A stretch of 40,983 nt of DNA. Source: JBCDJG01 sp038748065. GTDB lineage: Bacteria > Pseudomonadota > Gammaproteobacteria > Pseudomonadales > Halieaceae. Where the stretch lies: assembly GCA_038748065.1 (NCBI GenBank), contig JBCDJG010000045.1, positions 1 to 40,983 of the forward strand. The letters run 5' to 3'. Below the pieces are notes generated by a model. It worked only from the letters and a program-made list of their open reading frames with translations. It did no database searches and was not told where the DNA came from. Shown piece by piece: positions 33,064 through 40,957 of this stretch (position 1 is its first letter; each line of letters starts with the position of its first letter). The position numbers and the translations under genes are program-made.

Positions 33064-34077
33064 ATGGCATCACTTTCTCTTGGCCTGCAGCTAGGCTATT
33101 GGGGCGCACTGGCTCCCGGCAATCATGTGGAGCTGGCGCAGGAGGCGGAGCGTCTCGGCTTTGATTCGGTGTGGACGGCGGAATCCTGGGGCAATGACTG
33201 TTTCACGCCGCTGGCCTGGATCGGCGCGCAGACAAGCCGCATTCGCCTCGGGACCTCCGTTGCACAGCTATCGGCACGCACGCCAACAGCCTGCGCAAGG
33301 GCGGCGCTTGCCCTTGATCATATGTCGGGTGGCAGGATGATTCTCGGCCTTGGCGTCTCTGGCCCCCAGGTGGTCGAGGGCTGGTATGGGCAGCCCTATA
33401 CCAAACCCGTCACACGTACCCGTGAATACGTTGACATCATTCGCCAGGTACTGGCGCGAGAGGCGCCGGTGACCAATGACGGCGAGTTCTATCCGCTACC
33501 CTATCAGGGGGAAGGCGCGTGGGGCATGGGCAAAGCGCTCAAACCGATTACTCACCCCTTGCGCGCAGATCTGCCGATTTTCATCGGCGCTGAGGGGCCC
33601 AGGAACGTCACACAAACTGCCGAAATTGCAGATGGCTGGCTCCCCCTGTACTACTCGCCCTATCGCCAGGAGGTTTACGCGGATCAAATTGCAGGCGCCA
33701 AACCAGGCTTTGAAATAAGCCCCACGGTTATGGTCTACATCAACGAAGACCTCGAAGAGGCTCTCTACCCGGTCAAAGCCATGCTGGGTTTTTACATCGG
33801 CGGCATGGGTTCCAAAAAGCGGAACTTCCATAAAGAGCTCATGGCGCGCATGGGCTATCCCGATGAAGCTGAGGAGATACAGGACCTGTTTTTCGAGGGC
33901 AAACGCGACGAGGCCATCGCGGCGGTCCCCACTGCCTTCGCAGACGAGATCTCTTTGTGTGGGCCCGAGGACCGGATAAAGGAAAAGCTTAAAGACTGGG
34001 AGGACTCTCCGATCACCTCGCTATTGGTCAATGGCGACGTCGATTTTCTTCGCAAGGTCGCACAACTGGTACTCTGA
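33064..34077 (+). CDS. LLM-class (F420-type) flavin-dependent oxidoreductase
   Basis: 337 residues from the ATG at 33064; AAAGGAG lies 8 nt upstream. It has the bacterial luciferase-like TIM barrel: LAQEAERLGFDSVWTAESWGNDCFTPL at the start, IRLGTSVAQLSARTP, ALDHMSGGRMILGLGVSGPQVVEGWYG and IFIGAEGPRNVTQTAEIADGWLP. This pattern matches members annotated as F420-dependent (F420 or FMN users), for example in mycobacteria and some marine gammaproteobacteria. The substrate is unknown. It lies just upstream of an MFS gene on the same strand, with a 57-nt gap. Confidence 0.9.
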   Translation: MASLSLGLQLGYWGALAPGNHVELAQEAERLGFDSVWTAESWGNDCFTPLAWIGAQTSRIRLGTSVAQLSARTPTACARAALALDHMSGGRMILGLGVSGPQVVEGWYGQPYTKPVTRTREYVDIIRQVLAREAPVTNDGEFYPLPYQGEGAWGMGKALKPITHPLRADLPIFIGAEGPRNVTQTAEIADGWLPLYYSPYRQEVYADQIAGAKPGFEISPTVMVYINEDLEEALYPVKAMLGFYIGGMGSKKRNFHKELMARMGYPDEAEEIQDLFFEGKRDEAIAAVPTAFADEISLCGPEDRIKEKLKDWEDSPITSLLVNGDVDFLRKVAQLVL

Positions 34078-34134
34078 CACCAATCACTCTAGGATAGCCC
34101 CTCCTGACAATAACAAGCATTGGAGGCGGCTACC

Positions 34135-35442
34135 GTGCCCTCCCCCACACAGGACTACTCTCCGGGCTATAAGCACTTTGTACTGGCGATGCTGACCGTC
34201 GTCTACGCCTTCAACTTCATCGACCGCCAGATACTGGTCATTCTGCAGGAGCCGATCAAAGCAGATATGGGACTCAGCGACGCCCAGTTGGGCCTGTTGA
34301 GCGGCTTCAGCTTCGCGATCATTTACGTTACCGCCGGGATACCCATCGCCTACTGGGCCGACCGGGGCAACCGGCGCAATATTGTGAGCCTGGCACTCAC
34401 GGTGTGGAGCGGTATGACCGCTGTCTCTGGACTCGTGCAGAACTATGCACAGCTGCTCTTGGCGCGGATCGGCGTAGGGCTGGGTGAAGCCGGCGGCAGC
34501 CCGCCCTCACACTCGATGATCAGCGACTACTACTCGCCTGAACAGCGCGCCACCGCCCTGTCAGTTTACTCCACGGGAATCTATATCGGCATTATGTTCG
34601 GCTTTCTCTTTGGAGGCGCCATCGCGGACGCGTTCGGCTGGCGCATGGCTTTCTTTATCGTAGGCGTGCCTGGCGTTATTTTTGCCATCTTGCTGCGGCT
34701 GACGGTAAAAGAACCCCAGCGCGGGCGCTGGGAGCAAGCGGCGGAGGCAGCCCACAAGCCCAGCCTGAGAGAAACCATAGCCCTGCTCAAGCGGCTGCGA
34801 GCCTTTTGGTATATCGCCATCGGCGGCTCAATGACCGCTTTCGTCTCCTACGGCAATGGCAATTTCCTGCCTTCCTTTCTGATTCGTTCACACGGTATGA
34901 GTCTCACCGAAGTGGGCATAGCGCTGGCCCTGGTCAGCGGCGTTGCCGGCTCCCTGGGCACTTTTCTCGGCGGCTATTTGGGCGACAAGCTGGCGCATCG
35001 CGATCGCCGCTGGTACTTGTGGCTGCCAATACTTGGGGCCTTGATCGCCTACCCGCCCTATCTATGGGTACTGATTACCGACCAGACCATGCCCGCGCTC
35101 TTCATGCTGGCTCTGGTCCAGCTGTTGAGCACCTTCTACCTTGGGCCTTCATTGGCCATGAGCCACGCCCTGGTGCCGCCGGCAATGCGAGCGCTGACGT
35201 CAGCGGTCCTGTTTTTTGTGCTCAATATGATTGGCCTCGGCATGGGGCCATTCTTTGTCGGTCTGGTCAGCGACTTGCTCTCAGCGCAATTTGGCGACGA
35301 CAGCCTGCGCTACTCCATGCTGATCTGCGCCCAGTTCGGCGTGATCGGTATCATCGCGTTCTGGCTCGCGTCACGCTGTCTGCTGGAGGACCTCGGCGCC
35401 CAGGAGCAGGAAGCTCTCGCTAGAACACGCGCTGATAGCTAA
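34135..35442 (+). CDS. MFS transporter (spinster-like)
   Basis: 435 residues from the GTG at 34135. GGAGG is 8 nt before that GTG, while the alternative TTG at 34120 has none. About 12 transmembrane helices are present. FIDRQILVILQEPIKADMGLSDAQLGLL and RIGVGLGEAGGSPPSHSMISDYY are typical of the Spns-like group that is common next to lipid and aromatic catabolism genes. YWADRGNRR is the loop 2-3 motif. The substrate is unknown. It follows the LLM gene and its end overlaps the convergent channel gene by 23 nt. Confidence 0.88.
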   Translation: MPSPTQDYSPGYKHFVLAMLTVVYAFNFIDRQILVILQEPIKADMGLSDAQLGLLSGFSFAIIYVTAGIPIAYWADRGNRRNIVSLALTVWSGMTAVSGLVQNYAQLLLARIGVGLGEAGGSPPSHSMISDYYSPEQRATALSVYSTGIYIGIMFGFLFGGAIADAFGWRMAFFIVGVPGVIFAILLRLTVKEPQRGRWEQAAEAAHKPSLRETIALLKRLRAFWYIAIGGSMTAFVSYGNGNFLPSFLIRSHGMSLTEVGIALALVSGVAGSLGTFLGGYLGDKLAHRDRRWYLWLPILGALIAYPPYLWVLITDQTMPALFMLALVQLLSTFYLGPSLAMSHALVPPAMRALTSAVLFFVLNMIGLGMGPFFVGLVSDLLSAQFGDDSLRYSMLICAQFGVIGIIAFWLASRCLLEDLGAQEQEALARTRADS

Positions 35443-36325
35443 CAACAAAATTATAGAAATCATTATCCGAAACCCGCACGCTGCCGCGGCCATAACCCAC
35501 CTTGATAGACTGTCGCCTGACAAAGGGAAACACCAGCGTAAGGCCTGCCGTTGTATTGCGCTGCAGATCGTCCTTGGTGTCTCCATCGATGATGGTTTGC
35601 CCTCCCCGAAAGTAGTTGAAGTCAAGCGAAGCCCAGAAACCGGGGTTGAAACGATGCACCAGATGAAATTCTCCCGCCCATATGGGTTTCTGCTCTCGGC
35701 GCCCTAAGGCGAATTCGTCGTTATCGCCAAAAAGCCAAACCCCAATTTCTGCCTCAAACAGCCACTTGCGGTGAATGGGCAGCATGTAACCGAGCTCCAG
35801 CTTGCTGGCCCAACGGTTAGCACTGACGTTAACAATACGATCTTCAGAGTATTTGCCTGTGGGCGCGACCACCCGCACGCTTGCGCCGAGTGTTGGATGT
35901 GGATCGCGTCGCAGGGCCTGGAAGCCCTCGGCATCCATGGCCGGCGCCCCCAGCAGGTTCACCGAGAGCGTGGCGGCGACGTCACCGACACCGACGAGAT
36001 CGCGTGTGACGACTGAGTCGTCCTCGAGTCGACCGCTTGTCTCGCCCTGCACCATGGGCATTTCCAGAATCACTGTCGACGTCCGGCCGAACCAGTCTGT
36101 CGTGTGGCGATAGGCGAGCAGCAAGGTATCTATATCGGAGTCGACGCCGCTTACGGGTAGTGAAGGATCAATAACAACATCTCCGCCCGTATTAACGTAG
36201 GCTATGCTGATGAGTTTTGTGCCGGTAGGCGCAGGCCAGTAGGCCCGAGGCGAAAGCTCCTGGGCCGCGGCCACAGGTACCCGGCAGATGGCCAAAAGCA
36301 CCAGCAGAAGGCTTGCCAGAGCCAT
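35420..36325 (-). CDS. Outer-membrane channel-like protein (PF13557 type), copy 2
   Basis: 301 residues from the ATG at 36325. The open frame reaches 36463, but that part lies over tRNA-Ser and is not coding. Signal peptide about residues 1-21 (cut after VAAA-Q region). A beta-rich body has GASVRVVAPTGKYSEDRIVNVSANRW, FNYFRGGQTI-DG and RRQSIKVGYGRGSVR, and it ends in aromatic VF. It is a relative of the protein at 25699-26598: both share NRW, YxRGGQ, the DD-L-N segment and QS-K. Likely an outer-membrane channel for hydrophobic molecules. Convergent with the MFS gene, overlapping 23 nt. Confidence 0.75.
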   Translation of the reverse strand: MALASLLLVLLAICRVPVAAAQELSPRAYWPAPTGTKLISIAYVNTGGDVVIDPSLPVSGVDSDIDTLLLAYRHTTDWFGRTSTVILEMPMVQGETSGRLEDDSVVTRDLVGVGDVAATLSVNLLGAPAMDAEGFQALRRDPHPTLGASVRVVAPTGKYSEDRIVNVSANRWASKLELGYMLPIHRKWLFEAEIGVWLFGDNDEFALGRREQKPIWAGEFHLVHRFNPGFWASLDFNYFRGGQTIIDGDTKDDLQRNTTAGLTLVFPFVRRQSIKVGYGRGSVRVSDNDFYNFVVSYQRVF

Positions 36326-36332
36326 GGCAGGA

Positions 36333-36361
36333 CTGGCATCAGCGCCTGTTTCTGTTATGAT
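36333..36361 (+). promoter_or_regulatory. Promoter of tRNA-Ser
   Basis: CTGGCA (36333-36338) and TATGAT (36356-36361) with a 17-nt spacer; four and five of six consensus bases match. GC-rich GCGCGGCC follows the -10, as in stringently controlled stable-RNA promoters. The tRNA starts 13 nt after the -10. Confidence 0.6.
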
Positions 36362-36374
36362 GCGCGGCCTCGCC

Positions 36375-36462
36375 GGTGAGGTGGCCGAGTGGTCGAAGGC
36401 GCACGCCTGGAAAGTGTGTAACGGGAAACCGTTCGAGAGTTCGAATCTCTCCCTCACCGCCA
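36375..36462 (+). tRNA. tRNA-Ser(GGA)
   Basis: Acceptor GGTGAGG pairs with CCTCACC (36452-36458), followed by discriminator G and an encoded CCA (36460-36462). Anticodon stem CACGC/GTGTG encloses loop CTGGAAA with anticodon GGA at 36409-36411, reading UCC/UCU. A long variable arm and TTCGAAT T-loop fit class II tRNA-Ser. The CCA end directly touches the stop codon of the convergent mscS-like gene. Confidence 0.97.
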
Positions 36463-37806
36463 TTATTCCTTTTGTTCCCCATTTGTTTCCGATGCGGCAG
36501 CGGCAGCATCATTTGTCGTTGTCGCCTGCCACTGGGGTGGAATGGTCGTAGCGCCGCCGTCGCGCACGGCACGAAAGTGCGGTGAGGTGATCTCCACACC
36601 CGCCAGCTGGAACTCGTCGAGAATGTGTGCGTGTAACTCGGAATAAATCTTTGGCAACTCCTCCGGCTTCCTCGTCCAGCCATTGATCTCATAGGCAACA
36701 TAGTTGTCGTCGAGGGAGGTCTGCAATACGAAAGGATCGGGATAGTCGGTGATGTTATCAGTCTTGCGCGCCGCTGCCACAAGCAGTTCATTGACCTGCT
36801 GCCAGGGCACATCATAGCCGATGGTCACGCTGGTATGGACCAGGAGGCCGCTACGACCCATGTTCTTGCTGTAGCTGATGATGTTGTTACTCAACACGGC
36901 TGAGTTCGGCACCGACACAATGACGTTCTTCAAGGTCTGGATACGCGTGACGAAAGTGCTTCGCTCCAGAACCCGCCCTCGCACTTCGCCGACCTCAACC
37001 TGGTCGCCGACCTGAAACGCCCGCGTGTAGGTCAGGACGACGCCGGCGACAACGTTAGCGACTGCCGTTGTTGACCCGAGAGAGACCAGTACACCAACGA
37101 ATATGGATATACCCTGGAAGGCCGGCGAACTGGAACCTGGCAGGTAAGGAAAGACAATCACCGCCGTGAGCGCGTAAATCAGCAATTTGATAAGGCTGAA
37201 ACTGGTTTCGGCCCACTCGGGGTAGAAATTCTTCAGATGAATTCTGCGGGTCTTGATACCTTCAAACACCAGTGAGATTGTGCGAATCAGATAGCGCGCT
37301 ATCAACACAATGACCACGATGGTGACAAGGTTTGGGAGATAGCCAACGAACCTATCCCACACGTAGGCAATCGCATCGGCGAACAGCACCAGTAGTTGGG
37401 CCGCGGGCTGCATGGTAATCGTCGAGGTCATTAATACCCCGGTCACAGCGCCGAGCGTAAAAATCGCAGACAGTAGCCAGCCTACGGCGCGCCAGACCGA
37501 GAGCCAGAACTTGCGCATGTCCTCCGACGCCATGAGGTCCTGTGCCTGCAGACGCAAAGGCTTGACTCTTCCCTCCGGCAGCTCCTGCAGCTTGTGCACT
37601 CGCCGGGAGATGTAAATACGACTGACCAGCAGAAGCAGCAGGGAGACGCCAATCAGTGTTGCCGCAATGCCCAGGCGCGCCAAGGGAGCGGTTTGCTCCA
37701 TGCGCCCGAAAAATTCGAGGATGGCGCCCACCTCGGCACTAAGGTCAGCGCTCTCTGCGAGTTGTTCTATGGTGCCGGGCGTGGCCCCTGCGTTTGTATC
37801 CTGCAC
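36463..37806 (-). CDS. MscS-family mechanosensitive channel
   Basis: 447 residues. Several transmembrane segments (about 40-65, 105-130, 155-180, 205-225, 230-275) precede the MscS core. The pore helix with small residues is GSTTAVANVVAGVVLTYTRAF, then the beta domain QVGDQVEVGEVRGRVLERSTFVTRIQTLKNVIVSVPNS. The Ala/Gln-rich C-terminal tail is polar. It opens on membrane tension to relieve osmotic downshock. The start is GTG with GAGG 8 nt upstream. Its TAA directly follows the convergent tRNA-Ser. Confidence 0.92.
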   Translation of the reverse strand: MQDTNAGATPGTIEQLAESADLSAEVGAILEFFGRMEQTAPLARLGIAATLIGVSLLLLLVSRIYISRRVHKLQELPEGRVKPLRLQAQDLMASEDMRKFWLSVWRAVGWLLSAIFTLGAVTGVLMTSTITMQPAAQLLVLFADAIAYVWDRFVGYLPNLVTIVVIVLIARYLIRTISLVFEGIKTRRIHLKNFYPEWAETSFSLIKLLIYALTAVIVFPYLPGSSSPAFQGISIFVGVLVSLGSTTAVANVVAGVVLTYTRAFQVGDQVEVGEVRGRVLERSTFVTRIQTLKNVIVSVPNSAVLSNNIISYSKNMGRSGLLVHTSVTIGYDVPWQQVNELLVAAARKTDNITDYPDPFVLQTSLDDNYVAYEINGWTRKPEELPKIYSELHAHILDEFQLAGVEITSPHFRAVRDGGATTIPPQWQATTTNDAAAAASETNGEQKE

Positions 37807-37874
37807 GGCGAGTCCTCGTTTAAAAGGCTGCCAACTAGCATAGCAAGGGCCAGTTTGGGTGAAAAATCGTGGCT

Positions 37875-38696
37875 TTACTGTCTATTGATACGGCCGAGTG
37901 GCTCGGCATCGGGGCCTGTAGAGCGCAGCGGGCAAATATCCAGGCCACCGCGGCGCGTGTACAGTGCTTGCACGGTGAGCGAATCGGGTTGGCAGGCATC
38001 CCGCAGCGCGCAGTAAATGCGCTCGACGCATTGCTCATGGAACTCCTGATGATTTCTAAATCCGAGCAGAAAGGCTAGCAGGCCGCCACGGTCCATTGCC
38101 GGGCCGGTGTAGCGCAGCCACACGCTTGCCCAGTCCGGTTGACCGGTCACTGGGCAGAGTGACCTCAACAGGTGGCTATATAGCGTCTCTGTAACCGTGT
38201 GACGGCCCGTTGTCAGCAGCTCAGGTGCGGGTTTGGAGGCTACGCCATCTACTGGCTCCTGGTCGATGCACTGACCCTGAAGCTGTACGCCCGCGAATGC
38301 TTGATCATCGGTGTCAAAGAGATCAAGCTTGACTGGCGCGCCGACGGTAGCAGTGATATCGGTTTGCATTGTCGCCAGGGCCTGTTCCCGGGAATCGAAG
38401 CGGTGGCTATTCAGTGAATTAAGGTAGAGCTTCAAGGACTTGGATTCCACCAGATTCCGACTGCTGACCGGTATGCTCAACCTGCCCTGGGCAACGACAG
38501 GCTTGCCCGAGGCGTCCAGCCAGGACAATTCGTACAGGTGCCACAGGTCGACGCCATGAAAGGGCAGACTACCTTCGATGCCCAGCTCGAGGCGCGCCTG
38601 CGAGCGCGGTATCGGATAGAGCAGTTCGGGCGCGTAATGAGGGGTCACGGGCACCTGCTTGCCCAGTAACAGCTCCGGTTGTGCGTCTTTTGCCAT
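37875..38696 (-). CDS. queF: QueF, NADPH-dependent 7-cyano-7-deazaguanine reductase
   Basis: 273 residues, the two-domain (type II) form found in gammaproteobacteria (E. coli 282). It reduces preQ0 to preQ1 for queuosine synthesis of tRNA. Catalytic Cys181 lies in LRSLCPVTGQPDW, with Asp188 downstream. The QueF motif ESKSLKLYLNSLN (84-96) is intact. It starts 2 nt after the ABC permease stop, so it belongs to the same transcript and there is no room for a preQ1 riboswitch. Confidence 0.97.
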   Translation of the reverse strand: MAKDAQPELLLGKQVPVTPHYAPELLYPIPRSQARLELGIEGSLPFHGVDLWHLYELSWLDASGKPVVAQGRLSIPVSSRNLVESKSLKLYLNSLNSHRFDSREQALATMQTDITATVGAPVKLDLFDTDDQAFAGVQLQGQCIDQEPVDGVASKPAPELLTTGRHTVTETLYSHLLRSLCPVTGQPDWASVWLRYTGPAMDRGGLLAFLLGFRNHQEFHEQCVERIYCALRDACQPDSLTVQALYTRRGGLDICPLRSTGPDAEPLGRINRQ

Positions 38697-38698
38697 GT

Positions 38699-39472
38699 CT
38701 ATTGCCTCAGGCGGGTGCCGCTGTTGAGGAGGTGCATGGAGTAGGCGAAGGCAATCACCGTAAAGCCGATTATCATCGCGAAGGCGAAGCCAAGATTGAC
38801 ATCGGAGACGCCCAGCACCCCATAGCGAAATGCGTTGATGACATAGACCAGCGGGTTCAGCTTCGACACGTTCGCCCAGAATTCCGGTAGCAGATCCATT
38901 GAGTAGAAAACGCCCCCAAGGTAGATCAGCGGTGTCAGCACAAAGGTCGGAATGATGGAGATATCGTCGAAGGTATTGGCGAAAACCGCATTGATAAACC
39001 CGCCGAGGGCGAACAGCGTAGACGTCATGAGTACGGTGACGATGACCACGGCATAGCTGTGGATGCTGAGTTGCGTGAAAAGTAGCGATACCAGCGTGAC
39101 AATGATCGCCACCAGCAGGCCACGGGTTATGCCACCCACAACGTATCCCATGAGGATGACGTAGTTGGGCGTTGGCGAGACCAACAACTCTTCAACGCTG
39201 TTATTGAACTTTGAGCCGAAGAATGAAGACACCACATTGGAATAGGAGTTCGTGACAATTGCCATCATGATCAGTCCGGGAACGACGAACTGCATGTAGT
39301 CGAAACCGTCCATCTCACCGATGCGCGAGCCGATGAGCGAACCGAAGATCACAAAGTAGAGGGACATGGTAATCGCAGAGGGTAAGAGCGTTTGCGGCCA
39401 TATGCGGATGAAGCGCCGAATCTCTTTTCGCAGAATCGTGACAAAGGCGGTCAACTGGAGCCCGGGGCTCAT
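38699..39472 (-). CDS. ABC-2 type exporter permease (YadH-like)
   Basis: 257 residues with six membrane segments. SLYFVIFGSLIGSRIGEMDGFDYMQFVVPGLIMMAI and LTPLIYLGGVFYSMDLLPEFW are typical of ABC-2 permeases of the YadH type. The N-terminal helix (IRRFIRIWPQTLLPS) is amphipathic, as in the family. The ATG overlaps the ATPase stop (ATGA). The exported substrate is unknown. Confidence 0.9.
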   Translation of the reverse strand: MSPGLQLTAFVTILRKEIRRFIRIWPQTLLPSAITMSLYFVIFGSLIGSRIGEMDGFDYMQFVVPGLIMMAIVTNSYSNVVSSFFGSKFNNSVEELLVSPTPNYVILMGYVVGGITRGLLVAIIVTLVSLLFTQLSIHSYAVVIVTVLMTSTLFALGGFINAVFANTFDDISIIPTFVLTPLIYLGGVFYSMDLLPEFWANVSKLNPLVYVINAFRYGVLGVSDVNLGFAFAMIIGFTVIAFAYSMHLLNSGTRLRQ

Positions 39473-40386
39473 GCTGCTCCCTCCACGAGATTAACGAACA
39501 TTTCCTCCAGCCGGTTGGCGCGATTGCGCATGCTGCTCACTACGATTCCCTGGGTCTCCAGGGAGGAAAAAACCGCATTGATGGTCTGGCCCCGTTCAAC
39601 AACAACCTCCAGGGTGTGGCCATCGACGCGAGCGACTTCAAAGCCCTCAATGCCAATATCTGGGGGCAAGGTGCCAACGCAGTCCAGTATGAAGACCTCG
39701 CGATGCAAGCGTTTCACGAGATCTTTAACAGAGCTGTGCTCAACAATCTGACCCTGGTCGATAATCGCGATGTTACGACACAGCGCCTCTGCTTCCTCAA
39801 GGTAGTGTGTGGTTAAGATGATCGTTGTGCCCTGCTCATTGATCTTGCGCAGAAAGTCCCACATGGAGCGTCGCATTTCGATGTCAACACCCGCTGTGGG
39901 CTCGTCCAGTATCAACAGCCTCGGTTGGTGCACCAGAGCGCGCGCGATCATCAGGCGTCGCTTCATGCCCCCGGACAGCATGCGCGATACCTCGTCACGT
40001 TTGTCCCAGAGACCAAGTTCTCGCAGGTAGAACTCAGCCCTTTCTCTGGCCAGCGCTTTGGGAAGGCCATAGTAACCGCCCTGATTAGCGACAATATCGA
40101 GGGTTTTCTCAAACTGGTTGAAGTTGAATTCCTGCGGAACGATGCCGATGTGCTGCTTGGCGCCGGGAAAATCCACGTCGATATCGACATCAAAAACGCG
40201 CACCGTGCCCGATGACTTGGCTACCAGGGAACAGATGACGCCAATCGTGGTTGATTTACCCGCGCCATTTGGACCGAGCAGCGCAAAAAAATCACCCTCG
40301 TCCACCGACAGGGTAATCCCCTTGAGCGCTTCGAAGCCATTGTCGTAGACCTTGCGCAAGTTTTCGATGCCCAGTGCTGCTACCAT
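39469..40386 (-). CDS. ABC transporter ATP-binding protein (YadG-like)
   Basis: 305 residues. Walker A GPNGAGKST (38-46), signature LSGGMKRRLMIARAL, Walker B LLILDEPTAGVD and the switch His in LTTHYLEEAE are all present. The C-terminal 80 residues form the regulatory domain of ABC-2 ATPases. GAGG lies 5 nt before the ATG. It forms an operon with the permease and queF. YadGH-type exporters have no firm substrate. Confidence 0.93.
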   Translation of the reverse strand: MVAALGIENLRKVYDNGFEALKGITLSVDEGDFFALLGPNGAGKSTTIGVICSLVAKSSGTVRVFDVDIDVDFPGAKQHIGIVPQEFNFNQFEKTLDIVANQGGYYGLPKALARERAEFYLRELGLWDKRDEVSRMLSGGMKRRLMIARALVHQPRLLILDEPTAGVDIEMRRSMWDFLRKINEQGTTIILTTHYLEEAEALCRNIAIIDQGQIVEHSSVKDLVKRLHREVFILDCVGTLPPDIGIEGFEVARVDGHTLEVVVERGQTINAVFSSLETQGIVVSSMRNRANRLEEMFVNLVEGAA

Positions 40387-40489
40387 AAGTCCTCTGTGCG
40401 GCGTAAAATCCGGCGCGCCATTGTAACCGCAAGCGGCAGACCAAACACGTATTGTGCAAGGCCAGCACTATCTCAGAGCATGCCAGACA

Positions 40490-40873
40490 ATGAATGACCA
40501 GCAATATACGCAGCACTGCCGGCAGGTGCTCAACGACTATTGCGCGCAACTGGCGCAACGTACTCAGGCATTACCCGAGGGCGATCACCTTCGTGAACTT
40601 GCCCACGATTTCGTGCGTCTCGCCAGCGATGCGGGTGATCTGCACGGCGATGGCCCTGCGCTGGTCATGCGGCTGTTCACCCACTATCCGGATTTCGTGC
40701 CAGATTTTCCTCGAGAACTCCTGTGGTTCATGGGCGGTGAGTGCCTTCACTTTATGCCTGATGAGGAAATTGCGGTCTATCAGTCTCTGGATGAAATGCG
40801 AGCGGAGGCTGCGATTCGCGGAGAGCTTATCGACTTTCAGTCAGCTCGCGCCAAGCTCCTGAAATCACAGTGA
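40490..40873 (+). CDS. Small conserved protein, PA2817-like
   Basis: 127 residues from the ATG at 40490; the frame is open 36 nt more (GTG). It is all-helical and acidic, with YPDFVPDFPRELLWFMGGECLHFMPDEEI as a conserved core. I recall a pseudomonad family named for PA2817 with this pattern; its function is unknown. No signal peptide or membrane helix. It is divergent from the ABC exporter, and a tRNA-Glu gene follows. Confidence 0.65.
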   Translation: MNDQQYTQHCRQVLNDYCAQLAQRTQALPEGDHLRELAHDFVRLASDAGDLHGDGPALVMRLFTHYPDFVPDFPRELLWFMGGECLHFMPDEEIAVYQSLDEMRAEAAIRGELIDFQSARAKLLKSQ

Positions 40874-40902
40874 AATTCCGCAGCCCTAGGCCCTGTCAGG
40901 GG

Positions 40903-40931
40903 TTGACGCACCGGGCCTGCCTACCTACAAT
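40903..40931 (+). promoter_or_regulatory. Promoter of tRNA-Glu
   Basis: TTGACG (40903-40908) and TACAAT (40926-40931) with a 17-nt spacer, five of six matches each. GC-rich GCGCGCC follows, typical for stable-RNA promoters under stringent control. Confidence 0.8.
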
Positions 40932-40957
40932 GCGCGCCTCTCGATTGAGACCGCAGC

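Noticed and set aside
34806..35423. 205-codon frame inside the MFS gene
   Set aside because: Out-of-frame shadow, Arg-rich, while the MFS frame is intact with transmembrane helices.
36326..36463. N-terminal extension of the second channel gene
   Set aside because: It would run through tRNA-Ser and precede a clear signal peptide that begins at 36325.
38690..38700. preQ1 riboswitch before queF
   Set aside because: Only 2 nt lie between the permease stop and queF; there is no leader for a riboswitch.
40890..40902. CCCTGTCAGGG hairpin as a terminator for the small conserved gene
   Set aside because: The stem is only 5 bp and no T-run follows; it directly abuts the tRNA-Glu -35 box.
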